A DNA stretch of 64,000 bases from Jaminaea rosea (Eukaryota; Basidiomycota; Exobasidiomycetes; Microstromatales). The stretch lies in the NCBI RefSeq assembly GCF_003144245.1, contig NW_020289979.1, forward strand, positions 558,001 to 622,000, given 5' to 3'. The notes below the pieces were generated by a model that worked only from the letters and a program-made list of their open reading frames with translations, did not search any database and was not told the DNA's origin. The number at the start of each line of letters is the position of its first letter. Position 1 is the first letter of the stretch. The position numbers and the translations under genes were made by a program. Below are positions 31,162 through 40,642 of the stretch, one piece after another.

Positions 31162-33246
31162 ATGTCGTTGGGTCGCGAAGCAACACAGGTGCGCTCAAGA
31201 GACTCGGTCGCCTCAAGCAAAAAGGGCGCCACGATGCACGGCTCGTCCAAACTGTCGCAGCGACCCTCGCTCCTCTCTCGAGCATACAATTCAATGTCGA
31301 CACGCGGTCAGAAGGGCAAGGAGTCGTTCAAAGAGACCATCGCCAAGGTCAGCTCCCATGAGGATGCTCCTTCAGAGACCACAGCAGCATCAGACCCAAC
31401 ACCAGCACCAAAGAGCTTCGCCGGTGTCTTCCATTCACCGGAGCCAGGGTGTCGTCCTAAGCCACCAGCTAAGCTGACGCCCGATCAGGAGGAGAAGTTA
31501 GCAGAGATGCTAAAGTATTTTCGAGCGAAAGACACATATCCAACATCGCTCAAAGATCCGCAGGCTGAGGAGAAGGCGCCGACAGAGTGGGAGAAGCTGC
31601 GCATGCTGAGCAGGGAGAGCATGCTGAGATATCTGCGAGCGACAAAGTGGGACCTCGCTCAAGCAAAGAAGAGGCTTACGGATACGATTGCTTGGAGAAG
31701 AGAGTTTCGCGTTGACCAGCTCGACCCGAACGTGGTAGAGCCAGAGGCAAGGAGCGGCAAGGAGACGGTGCTCGGTTTCGACAACAACGCCAGGCCCCTC
31801 CACTACATGCATCCTCACCGCAACGATACCAAGGAGACGCCGCGGCAGATGGAATTTGCAGTCTGGATTCTCGAACGATGCATTGACCTCATGCCACCTG
31901 GCGTCGAGCAGTTGGCTCTCCTCATCAACTTTGACCACAAGTCCCGCAACCCCACCAGCATTTCCAACGCCAAGCTCATGCTCTATATTCTCCAAAATCA
32001 CTACGTCGAGCGTCTCGGCGTTGCCCTCTGCATCAATGTACCATGGGTCTTCAAGGCCTTCTGGAGCGCCATTCAGCCTTTCATCGACCCGGTCACCAAG
32101 TCTAAGTGCAAATTCGATGAGGGAATCAAGAGCGAGGTGCCTGCCGCCCAGCTCAGTGCAGAGTACGGCGGCGACGTCGACCCCAAGTACAACCACGATG
32201 CGTACTGGCCCAAATTGGTCGAGCAATGCGACGAGATCCGCGCAAAGCAGTTGAAGCGATTCAAAGAGCAGTGCAACTCAGAGATCGGAGCGTCAGAGTG
32301 GGTCATTCGTGGCGGCAATGACAAGGATTCAACTGAGCAGATGGGCAAGAAGGACATCGAGGACATCGCGCAGGAGGCAGAAGACAAGGCTGCCCTGGCG
32401 AGGACGCAGAGCAACGCACCGGCTGAAGCGCCAACGACTCAGATCTCTGATCCAGCAGCAGCTCGACAGGAGGCTATTGCCGCTTCCAAAGAGCGTGCAG
32501 AGGCGGGCAAGGCGGGCAAGGCGGGCGTCGCTCCCGTCACCTTGCCTAATGGTCACTCCGACGACACTCCTGCCGACTTCAACCAGGGCACCGCCGACAC
32601 GGCCGTCACCCCGTCAGAAGCCTTCAAGACTCCAAGCGCGAACGTGAACAAGAATCCGATCGATCGCCACTTTAGCGCGCTGAATGCGGCGCCCATCGGT
32701 ACTGGCGCGGCTTGCGTAGCAGGAGCAGGTGCAGCAGGATCGGCCGCTGGTGACCCGGCCGTCGCTACGAATGGTGACAAGCCTGCGGCTACCATGTCCT
32801 CTGCAGAGCCGCAGGAGCACCACTCTGACTTCAAGACAGCAATGAACAAGATTTTCCACCCGGACAATCAGCACGGCCATGATCACGAGAAAGGATCGAC
32901 TATCACCAATGGCGATACGACCAACGGCGCATCAGCGGAAGCACGCAGCGTGACACTCCTCCTCTTTGCCGCTGCCCGAGACGCGGCCGGTCGCTCGACG
33001 ATGAGGCTTGACCTTCCGTCTTCACCCTCGCCCTTCCCCCTGAAGGACCTGGCCTCGCTACTTGAGGCGCAAGGCTCGAAGGACAAGGACGCTGAGAAGG
33101 TCAAGGACCTGCCGCGACTTCAGGATGTGCTTAAGCGCTCACAATGGAGTGTGGGGCAGTCGATGGTGGATGAGGACGAGGTTGATAAGACGATGCTCAG
33201 GGGTGGAGAGGAGGTGGCTGTCATACCGCCGGTGAGCGGTGGATGA
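31162..33246 (+). CDS. Sec14/CRAL-TRIO (Pdr16-like) protein fused to a C-terminal MoaD/MOCS2A-like domain
   Basis: Single exon, 694 residues. A basic Ser-rich N-terminus precedes a CRAL-TRIO-N segment (SRESMLRYLRATKWDLAQAK) and a Sec14 lipid-binding lobe containing ARPLHYMHPHRNDTKETPRQ, CIDLMPPGVEQLALLINFDH, PTSISNAKLMLYILQNHYVE, VALCINVPWVFKAFWSAIQP and VPAAQLSAEYGGDVD. These match Pdr16/Sfh3-type phosphatidylinositol transfer proteins. An Ala/Thr-rich linker (about 400-590) follows. From residue 597 the sequence VTLLLFAAARDAAG and the end GGEEVAVIPPVSGG match the beta-grasp MoaD family; the free terminal Gly-Gly (693-694) is what MOCS3/Uba4-type E1 enzymes thiocarboxylate for molybdopterin synthesis. 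No stop lies between the parts. An in-frame ATG at 32794 in good context could give a separate small protein. Both domain calls are strong; fused action is inference. Confidence 0.88.
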   Translation: MSLGREATQVRSRDSVASSKKGATMHGSSKLSQRPSLLSRAYNSMSTRGQKGKESFKETIAKVSSHEDAPSETTAASDPTPAPKSFAGVFHSPEPGCRPKPPAKLTPDQEEKLAEMLKYFRAKDTYPTSLKDPQAEEKAPTEWEKLRMLSRESMLRYLRATKWDLAQAKKRLTDTIAWRREFRVDQLDPNVVEPEARSGKETVLGFDNNARPLHYMHPHRNDTKETPRQMEFAVWILERCIDLMPPGVEQLALLINFDHKSRNPTSISNAKLMLYILQNHYVERLGVALCINVPWVFKAFWSAIQPFIDPVTKSKCKFDEGIKSEVPAAQLSAEYGGDVDPKYNHDAYWPKLVEQCDEIRAKQLKRFKEQCNSEIGASEWVIRGGNDKDSTEQMGKKDIEDIAQEAEDKAALARTQSNAPAEAPTTQISDPAAARQEAIAASKERAEAGKAGKAGVAPVTLPNGHSDDTPADFNQGTADTAVTPSEAFKTPSANVNKNPIDRHFSALNAAPIGTGAACVAGAGAAGSAAGDPAVATNGDKPAATMSSAEPQEHHSDFKTAMNKIFHPDNQHGHDHEKGSTITNGDTTNGASAEARSVTLLLFAAARDAAGRSTMRLDLPSSPSPFPLKDLASLLEAQGSKDKDAEKVKDLPRLQDVLKRSQWSVGQSMVDEDEVDKTMLRGGEEVAVIPPVSGG

Positions 33247-35118
33247 GGATCAGCTAATGATGAGCGGTGAAGCGAAGGGCAGGAACGCAGACGGCAGAAC
33301 ATATCATACATCTAGTCTTGCCGACATTCTCTTCCCAGTGTCATGATCGTTCTGGCCCCACCTGGCTTTCAGCGGACTGCAATGTCAAAAGTGCAACGTA
33401 CCACTGTTTCCTCGCTCCTCAGCTTATTCGCAACGTCCGTGCGCTTACTCTACTGTCCGTCGCTGCAGTTTCACCTGTCAAGAGGGGCATTCGGTGAGCC
33501 CTTGAAGGCCGGCAAGGGGTGGGCTTGATTTGACCCGCTGCCTCGCCTTCGTGGTCGCTCCCTCGACTTGGAACATACTCTGCTTCTGAATAGTTTGAAG
33601 CGAGATACGCCGGGTGCACGAGCGGATCAACAGTACGTAAGGGATCTTCTCGTGTGTGGCTCGTTGAAGACGATGTCGTCAAGGATTTGAGGTGAAAGTG
33701 ATTGAGCGAGAGCGTATGGTACAGCAGTGTTGATCGTTAGCCTGCTGTCTTTGCTGGATGTTGCCCTAATCGCCGCAATGTGGTGTTTGTTTGTTGGCCC
33801 ATCGGAGCTTTCGACGCAGTGCGTGGCAACACAAGCTTGAGCTTGATTCTGGCCAATATCCTCTAGCTGGTTGGAGATCGGTTTTCTGGCGCCATTCTAG
33901 CTCACCGTCGTACGAGTGCAAGCTGAGACAATGCTACACATCTGCTGCTACCCCATTGGGCGCTTGCGTTGCGCCTTGCTGCTCTATGCTGCAAGTCTTC
34001 TTGATCTATTTGGGAGGCCAAACCCTCGTCGCGCTCTCTCCCTTTCCTTTCTCGTCAGCGAGCCGATGCACGCCCGCACTCACGCATCAACCCCTCTCGT
34101 GGTCCTCGACGTTGACGCCGCCTCCGCCGCCTCCGCCGCCGCCGCCACCCTTGCCGCCCGTCGCCGGTCGCTTGCAACTTGGCGTCGAGTCGAGCAGAAT
34201 GGTTAGCTCAGGAAGAGTAGCAAGGAGCCCTAGTGGTAGACTAGAGTAGACTAGCGCTCCCTTGCTCCCGCTGGCTTGGCTATAACGTTCTCAGGGAAGG
34301 CCAATGGCCCGCCGAGGGAGAGGGACAGCAGGCAGCGATTAGCATCACTCATCTCGACTTGTCCCGTCGAACGGAAGAAAGCCAGACGCGAGCGGGAGAC
34401 GGAGACGTGGGACGGCGGCGATTGGGCTGAGAAAAGAGGGTAAGAGCGACAGAGGTAGATTCGGGGAGACAGGAGCAGGCAGGCAAGGAGCAGCAGCGGC
34501 GGCGGCGGCGGCGCATCTCATTGGAGCGCCAGGCGAGCCAGACGGACAGAGGGCGGGCGAGCGTGACTGCCTCTCATCGGCGGAGGCCCAAGCGTGAATT
34601 GAGAGTGGGCCCTGCTCGTCCCTTTGTAGTCGCTAGCAGCAGAGAGGGAGGAGGACGGGGAGCCATTGGATACTCTTACCACCACTACCATCATCCTAAT
34701 CCCATTCCATCTGCGACGCCGTAGCGCCCACCTCTTCACATTCGTATCCCTCACAATTACCTGACGAATCCTCGATACCACCCTTCCCATCCTCCTCCTC
34801 CTCCGATCTCTCCACCTCATCCGCCAAAGTTGCAGGGCCTTTGCCGAGCTGCGACCACAACTCCTCACCACTCCTACTGCTACGAGTGCACGCCCTCAAC
34901 GACTACCCTGCTGGCCAAGGACATCATCTTTCTTCCTCTTCTCTGCGTCCTTCTCCTTACCTCCGACTCCAGCCTTTAGTTGCTTCGTCCTTCCGCCGCT
35001 GTCCCATTCTCCCGCGATGTGCTAGGGCGAAGAAGAGGCTGAGCCGCGTACCGCCTTTGTGATTGCTCCAAAGCACTCTTTCGACCGAGCGATCAGTGCC
35101 GCAGGTCCTTCCATTGCC
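33247..35118. other. Long intergenic region and leader upstream of the 1,693-residue gene
   Basis: 1.9 kb. No gene with recognisable motifs. A minus-strand frame at 33419-33682 is fairly protein-like but lacks an ATG and homology clues. A GCC-type triplet run lies about 34112-34150, and 34740-35000 is CT-rich, probably the start region of the downstream gene. Confidence 0.4.
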
Positions 35119-38100
35119 ATGATGGCCACGCCAGGGAGAGGTGTCGTGTCCACACCACCTGGTCATAGCCCTTCGGCGCTGGCCAGCTCCAGCCGGCTAC
35201 CATCTTCCTCGCCCTTTGCCTCTGGACAGTCACCCATATCCCCTTCCTATCCTCATGCTGTGCCCTCGAGAGGGGCCGCAGCTTCGTCGGTGGATGCCGC
35301 CGCGCGCGCAACCTCAATGAAGGCGGCCAACAGGCTGACGAGGGCTGCCTCGCCAGCCGCGCCCATCGACCACGACTTTGTCGTCCAAGCCGCCAATCCA
35401 AATCATCCAGAACATCAGCGATGGCTCGAGAGCTTTGCAAGCGGCGCCTCCTCTTCCAGGAGAAGAAAGCCAGAAGGGCTCACGACGGGCGGAGGCGGCG
35501 AAGGATCCACATCAGCCCGGAGGAAACCCAGTCGCCCTGATTTGGGTAATGGCTCCGCCCGCAGTAGGGAAACCTCAGACAATGTTGCGCTCGCATCCTC
35601 CGACGCTGCCACCAATACTCGTATGCCGCCATCACGATCCACAGCTGGTGTCGCGACGAGGTCCTCCATCAGCGCTGACTCTCATGGCCGTAGAATAGGA
35701 CTGGCTGCGCCACCAGTCGCATCCAATTCGTCTGATTCATCGGCAGACGAAGGCGCTACTGCTGGGTCCATTCGACCCACTTCGCCGTACCGTAGCATTC
35801 GCAAGCGATCTTCTGTAGCCGACGCGCGCTTGGAGGATGCGACCCTACCTGCAAGGACATCCTCCTCGGTCGCACTCGAAGGAGGCGCCCACCTCAACGG
35901 ACAAGCTGAGCGGGCTGGTTCTGAGCGCAGGCGTAGGAAGAAGCGAAAGGACCGCTTAAAGCACAAGGACAGAGCGCCAGCGCCACCAATGCCGCCTCCA
36001 CGTATCAGCAGCTCTGTCAATTACCAAAGCCTACACAGCCCTATGATGGACGTCGACCTCTCTCAGCAGCAACAAGAGCCGCCGCAGCCGCTCACAGAAG
36101 GTTTCGAGCCGATGCCATACATGAATCAGTCTCCTGCGCAGCCCCTTGAGCCCGTTGCAGGTCCACTTGAAAATGTTGAGCCAAGCAGGAGGGCCAGGCA
36201 ACGACCGCAACCCTCCCAGTCTGACGTTCAGCTGCTCAGGGATGCTGGCATTGGGCCCGAAGTACCGGCGAAAGAACAGATTCTTCCTCCTCGCATCGCT
36301 TCCAATCCGGCTTCTCAGATGCAAAGGACAGGTCCTAGCTTGCCGGCGCGCAATCCTGCAAGACGCCCGTCGCTCTCCAACAGACTTGCATCTGCTCCTA
36401 CGGCCAACCACGAGCAGACGAGTGCGGGCGCTTCCCAGCTTCCAGAAGGCAAGACGATCCCACGTCAGCGCAGCACCTCCTTTGACATCCTTCGGTCCAC
36501 CTTCTCGCCAGCGGTCGCACCTATCGAATCCGAGACCGGCAGCGGTAACAGAATCGCGTCCTCATCAGCCGGCGCAGGCTCCAAGGTTCGCGCATCTCTC
36601 GATGGCGTTCGTCCTAGATTCCTCACCTTCTCACGAGGGACACCAGCGCTGCCAGACGATGCATCTGAGGCCGATTCGTCCGTCTCAGGTTTCGCAGGAG
36701 GATCCCAGCAAGGCACATCGTCCGTGAAGGGGCCTCGCAAGCTGCGAACATTCTTCTCATCGCTCAAGCTCGGCAGCCACGGGACCAATTCGGCCATGCC
36801 GTCGAAGCAGGGGAATGTCTCTGTCTCTGCGCTACCCATTGGCAGCGCCATGGACGCGGAAGAGAGCTCTTCTCGAGGGAGAGACAGAAGGGTTTCTGAG
36901 CAGGGTCCACAAATTGCGGCCTCGCGCTCGACGCAAAGCATGGACCTTCCTCGTCCATCGTTGACTGCACTTCTCGGTAATGGTCGCAACGAGTCGCCGC
37001 CTGTACCTTTGCTACCTGCCCACTTCAGCATCGTTGATCCACAGCACGGGACTGAGAGCCCAAAGCTGTGGGCCAACACCGGCAAGGCGAGGCTAAGCCT
37101 GGTTGGTGAAGAGACTGAAATCGACTCGGACCATCCACGCGCTTCAATGTCTGGCGCTGACCGGGATCGCGCGGCAAAGGCACCGGTCATTCCACCTTCA
37201 CCCATCGCAGAGGTCAACGAGAACTCCGGCAAGAGCTTTGGATTCCCTCGGATCGCTAGCAAGACCGGCCTGCGCAGTCCATCGGCGCCAGTCAGCTCGA
37301 CGGGAGGCATTGTGGATGCACCGATGCCCTCGCCCTTGGCTTCAGAAGCTCACACAACCGCGTCCACCCATAGCAGGGAGGGGACGAGCGACACATTTGG
37401 TCGTAAGAATCGCCTCGCTTCCCTCTGGACTCGAGGCGCTGCCCCCTCTTCTCAGCGTGAACGATCGCAGACGATGACCGACGGCATCGCATCCAAGGAG
37501 ATTCTCGTTGAGTGGGGCAGAGCTAGCCCATCAGTGTCGTCGCGCATGGGCCAGAGCCACCGCACGCAGAGCTCACAAGGCGAGTCAGTGGACATCAGCG
37601 GCTCTCTTGCAGACAGCTGCGATACTGCCGGCACCACGGGGCTCGGCATTCACGCTCTCGAACCTCAGACCTCGAGGTCCAGCGGTCCGGTACACGAGAG
37701 CCGGCCTGCTACGCCATCAGCAGGCGGCTGGAGATCACGAGTCTCATCGCTGGCCTCCATCAAGTCCGTCAAGAAAGCACGATCCCAAATCTTCCGCGAT
37801 AGCCCTCAGTCATCTTCGTCGCCCGTCCCGCCCCCCTTGCCAACTATGCCAGGACAGAAGGGCCCGTCGATGTCTGCTTCATCTTCGACAGGCACCCATT
37901 CTGGCGTAGGCGTCAACGGCAGTTCAGCGCCGGACGAGCTTTGGAGGCGGAACTTATTGGCAGAGGCTGTTGGGCTCAGCCTTGATGCTTCAGCGGTGGG
38001 AGACAAGGCCACTTCTGGTGGCATCGAGAACAGGCCAATCGCATCGCGCTCTTCGCCTCCCAATGGTCCAAGCAGCAAGGGAAAGCGTACGCCTCTGCTG

Positions 38101-40200
38101 GAGGTGGTGGCCGCGGGTCGCAAATCGTTCAGTCGAGACAGAGGCAAGTCAAAGGGGCTCGATGCGCCAGATGAGAGCATGCCTACGATTCACCGAACGC
38201 TAGGTCCTGCCTTGCTGAGCGACCTCACCTCGCAAAGCGGTCATGCCGAGCGAGACGAGGCGCAAAGCTCGGTAGCTGGAGGACATAGCGAAGAGGAGCT
38301 TGAGCCGTGGGACGGCATGGATGATGACGCCAACGAGAGCCTTGCTGCGCCCTTTGTTCCTCCTCGTAAAGTCTCAGTCGGCGGAACGCCCAAGCTCGAA
38401 GGCATCGCAGAGCAAGACACGACGTCGACAGAGGGATCTCGTAGCCAGAGCCGATCAGGCAGTCAGCAGAGTCGGTCAGTCGTTCCAGGCGCTGGGTCGA
38501 CGCCTGCGTCTCCTCCTCTCTCAAGGACGGGCGACGTTTCGACCACCATCGCGGCATCCTCATCGACCACGCCGTCAGCTCAAATCGTTAGTTCCTTCTC
38601 GAGCAACCGACACTCGATGGGCAAGATGCAATCCACGCCTCCTCACCTGCACCTGCAGTCGCCCAACTCGACGCCCTTTGCCTCTTCTACTAACGTTGCT
38701 GCAGCAGAGGAGAGTGGCCGGTTCAACGAATTCGTGGTCCCCTCGCCATCGCAAGACTACCCTCAATCGCCAGCTCCCCCCGCCGCCATCGGAGCATCGA
38801 GCAGTGGTCGACGCACACCTCGCCTTTGGTCATCGTCGCAAGCCGGCAGGAAGTCTCCCGGCGCAAGCCTCAGAAGCGGTTACGGCGATGGCGGTGGCGT
38901 AAGTCCTTCACATGCTGGTCGCACCTCGTTCAGCACCGATCGGGACCGCGCCCCTGTTGCCAGCCCCTATGTGCAGCATCAGGGGATCCGTAGTCGTCAG
39001 GCATCGGCAGACGGCGGCGGAATCAAGGGAGCCCTCAAGAAGCTGGTACCGGGCGGGTCATCTGGTGGCCTCTCGGTTGGTAAGAGCAGCACGAGCGGGA
39101 CGTCTTCGCCGATGGGCAGGGGCATCAGCTCGGAGCAGTTTCAACAGAGGCCGTATCAGGATGGCCGAGCTGAATTTGATTCGGCTTCTTCACGCGAAGA
39201 CCTGCTGCCAGAGGGCACTGCACCCAACAGCGGCCCTCAGCAGCAGCAGCATCGTTTCCAACCTTCTCCCTCAGCATCTGCCGGGCTGCGCGACCCATGG
39301 GACGACAGTCTGGCCTCGGCGCAGGCTGCGACAAGGATGCTAGAGGTCGAGCATGAAACCCTTCAACCTAGCCCACTGGGAACACCCCTCTTCAGGCACG
39401 GTGGGGGAGGCAGCGGCGGCGGCGGCGGCACGGGCGCGACACACTCGACTGCCGGACCTCACGGGGCCGAACAGGCCAGCATTCGTAGTGGGAGCAGCCG
39501 CTCGGATCTCATTCATGGAGACGACACAGCCAGCGAGCGTAAGAGGTCAACCACGCCGGCAGGCGTGGCGATGAACAGAGCGATGATGTCTTCCTCCTCC
39601 TCTCTGCAAGCAGCCATTACGGCAAGCAGTGGCGCTCCTGCTACTACAGGCAATTTGCACACGTCGCGCTCGATGTCGACGAGCGAAGCGCATGACACCT
39701 CTGCAGTGTCCAATGAGGCGGCCCTCCACTCTCCCCAGACCCCATCACGCAGCTCGGGTGGGCATAATCAAGTCTTTTACACCCCTCCGACAGCGGCAAG
39801 CATGCTCCCCTCATCCAGCATGTCCTCCATGCCCACCAATTCCTCTGCTGTCTCGCCCTCCGCCTCGACGCTCTCACACCAGCGCAGCGGCAATGCGGCC
39901 GGCAGTAGCAGTGCGAACGGGACCTTCCTGCCCTCGCACTCGTCTAGCTCCTCCTCCGTCGGCTCGATGATCTTTGCCCAGCCTTCCAATCTTACAGCGG
40001 CTGACCCGCTCGAGGCTCTCTTCCGGCAGCAGAAGGCAAGGGAGGCAGAGATGCTGAGGAGCATTAGTGAGAAGAGCAGAAGGATGGCACAGCAAGGCCA
40101 GCCGGGGCTGGCTGGGCAAGTGATGGCTCAGAGCCCTTCTGCGCCGGGCAGGATGGGCGGCGGTGCGAATCAGCAGCAACAGCGGAGCCGCGTGCAGTAG
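35119..40200 (+). CDS. Very large disordered Ser-rich protein of unknown function (1,693 aa)
   Basis: Single exon. The frame opens at 35059, but the first ATG is at 35119 (MMATPGRGV). Most of the protein is Ser/Pro/Gly/Ala-rich and predicted disordered. Islands that look conserved are DHDFVVQAANPNHPEHQRWL (about residues 95-115), a basic KRKDRLKHKDRAP patch, GPRKLRTFFSSLKLGS, SRVSSLASIKSVKKARSQIF, and an acidic/aromatic patch ELEPWDGMDDDANESLAAPF. A short charged coiled-coil-like helix sits near the C-terminus (LEALFRQQKAREAEMLRSIS, about 1630-1650). There is no transmembrane segment and no enzymatic motif. Dispersed basic Ser-rich segments would suit a phosphorylated scaffold at the cortex or cytoskeleton, but I do not recognise the family and make no functional claim. 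Confidence 0.8.
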   Translation: MMATPGRGVVSTPPGHSPSALASSSRLPSSSPFASGQSPISPSYPHAVPSRGAAASSVDAAARATSMKAANRLTRAASPAAPIDHDFVVQAANPNHPEHQRWLESFASGASSSRRRKPEGLTTGGGGEGSTSARRKPSRPDLGNGSARSRETSDNVALASSDAATNTRMPPSRSTAGVATRSSISADSHGRRIGLAAPPVASNSSDSSADEGATAGSIRPTSPYRSIRKRSSVADARLEDATLPARTSSSVALEGGAHLNGQAERAGSERRRRKKRKDRLKHKDRAPAPPMPPPRISSSVNYQSLHSPMMDVDLSQQQQEPPQPLTEGFEPMPYMNQSPAQPLEPVAGPLENVEPSRRARQRPQPSQSDVQLLRDAGIGPEVPAKEQILPPRIASNPASQMQRTGPSLPARNPARRPSLSNRLASAPTANHEQTSAGASQLPEGKTIPRQRSTSFDILRSTFSPAVAPIESETGSGNRIASSSAGAGSKVRASLDGVRPRFLTFSRGTPALPDDASEADSSVSGFAGGSQQGTSSVKGPRKLRTFFSSLKLGSHGTNSAMPSKQGNVSVSALPIGSAMDAEESSSRGRDRRVSEQGPQIAASRSTQSMDLPRPSLTALLGNGRNESPPVPLLPAHFSIVDPQHGTESPKLWANTGKARLSLVGEETEIDSDHPRASMSGADRDRAAKAPVIPPSPIAEVNENSGKSFGFPRIASKTGLRSPSAPVSSTGGIVDAPMPSPLASEAHTTASTHSREGTSDTFGRKNRLASLWTRGAAPSSQRERSQTMTDGIASKEILVEWGRASPSVSSRMGQSHRTQSSQGESVDISGSLADSCDTAGTTGLGIHALEPQTSRSSGPVHESRPATPSAGGWRSRVSSLASIKSVKKARSQIFRDSPQSSSSPVPPPLPTMPGQKGPSMSASSSTGTHSGVGVNGSSAPDELWRRNLLAEAVGLSLDASAVGDKATSGGIENRPIASRSSPPNGPSSKGKRTPLLEVVAAGRKSFSRDRGKSKGLDAPDESMPTIHRTLGPALLSDLTSQSGHAERDEAQSSVAGGHSEEELEPWDGMDDDANESLAAPFVPPRKVSVGGTPKLEGIAEQDTTSTEGSRSQSRSGSQQSRSVVPGAGSTPASPPLSRTGDVSTTIAASSSTTPSAQIVSSFSSNRHSMGKMQSTPPHLHLQSPNSTPFASSTNVAAAEESGRFNEFVVPSPSQDYPQSPAPPAAIGASSSGRRTPRLWSSSQAGRKSPGASLRSGYGDGGGVSPSHAGRTSFSTDRDRAPVASPYVQHQGIRSRQASADGGGIKGALKKLVPGGSSGGLSVGKSSTSGTSSPMGRGISSEQFQQRPYQDGRAEFDSASSREDLLPEGTAPNSGPQQQQHRFQPSPSASAGLRDPWDDSLASAQAATRMLEVEHETLQPSPLGTPLFRHGGGGSGGGGGTGATHSTAGPHGAEQASIRSGSSRSDLIHGDDTASERKRSTTPAGVAMNRAMMSSSSSLQAAITASSGAPATTGNLHTSRSMSTSEAHDTSAVSNEAALHSPQTPSRSSGGHNQVFYTPPTAASMLPSSSMSSMPTNSSAVSPSASTLSHQRSGNAAGSSSANGTFLPSHSSSSSSVGSMIFAQPSNLTAADPLEALFRQQKAREAEMLRSISEKSRRMAQQGQPGLAGQVMAQSPSAPGRMGGGANQQQQRSRVQ

Positions 40201-40642
40201 GACTGAGCCGTGGTGACGGGCATCACGGGCGGTAGCGAGATGCGGTCATCGATAGAGGTCGATTTCATCTAGTCAATTTTTATGCCTGCTCTGCGCGTTG
40301 CACCGCACAGCGTCTGCATCTTACCATACACTTCCTTTCATCCTTCTTGCTTCGCTCATCCTGTATTAGTGTGTCGTCAACGTCTGACGACGAGGACACG
40401 ATATCTTGGCCTCGTCGAACTATTACCTATACCTTTCCTTTACATCTTCGCAGCCTAAACAAATGAAATGTGGAGCAAATGCTTGCACGATTATGCAAGA
40501 CTCGGATGAGGAGTCTTTAGGAATCTTCTGAAGTGACATTGATAGAGAACCAATACACCACTTTCTCTTTGGACTGCCTTGCTCTCCGTCTTCTATGTTG
40601 GAATCATCGCCATGTCCACCCGACCTTGCGAGCACCGCCGTC
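40201..40642. other. Convergent 3' intergenic region
   Basis: 442 bases between the stops of two converging large genes. No coding sequence seen; AT-richer than its surroundings, as expected for 3' UTRs. Confidence 0.4.

Noticed and set aside
33419-33682. Fairly protein-like minus-strand frame downstream of the Sec14-MoaD gene
   Set aside because: No ATG, no splice partner and no motif; could be a decayed exon but cannot be supported.
36465-37310. 281-codon minus-strand frame
   Set aside because: Antisense to the 1,693-residue gene, with no start context or motif.
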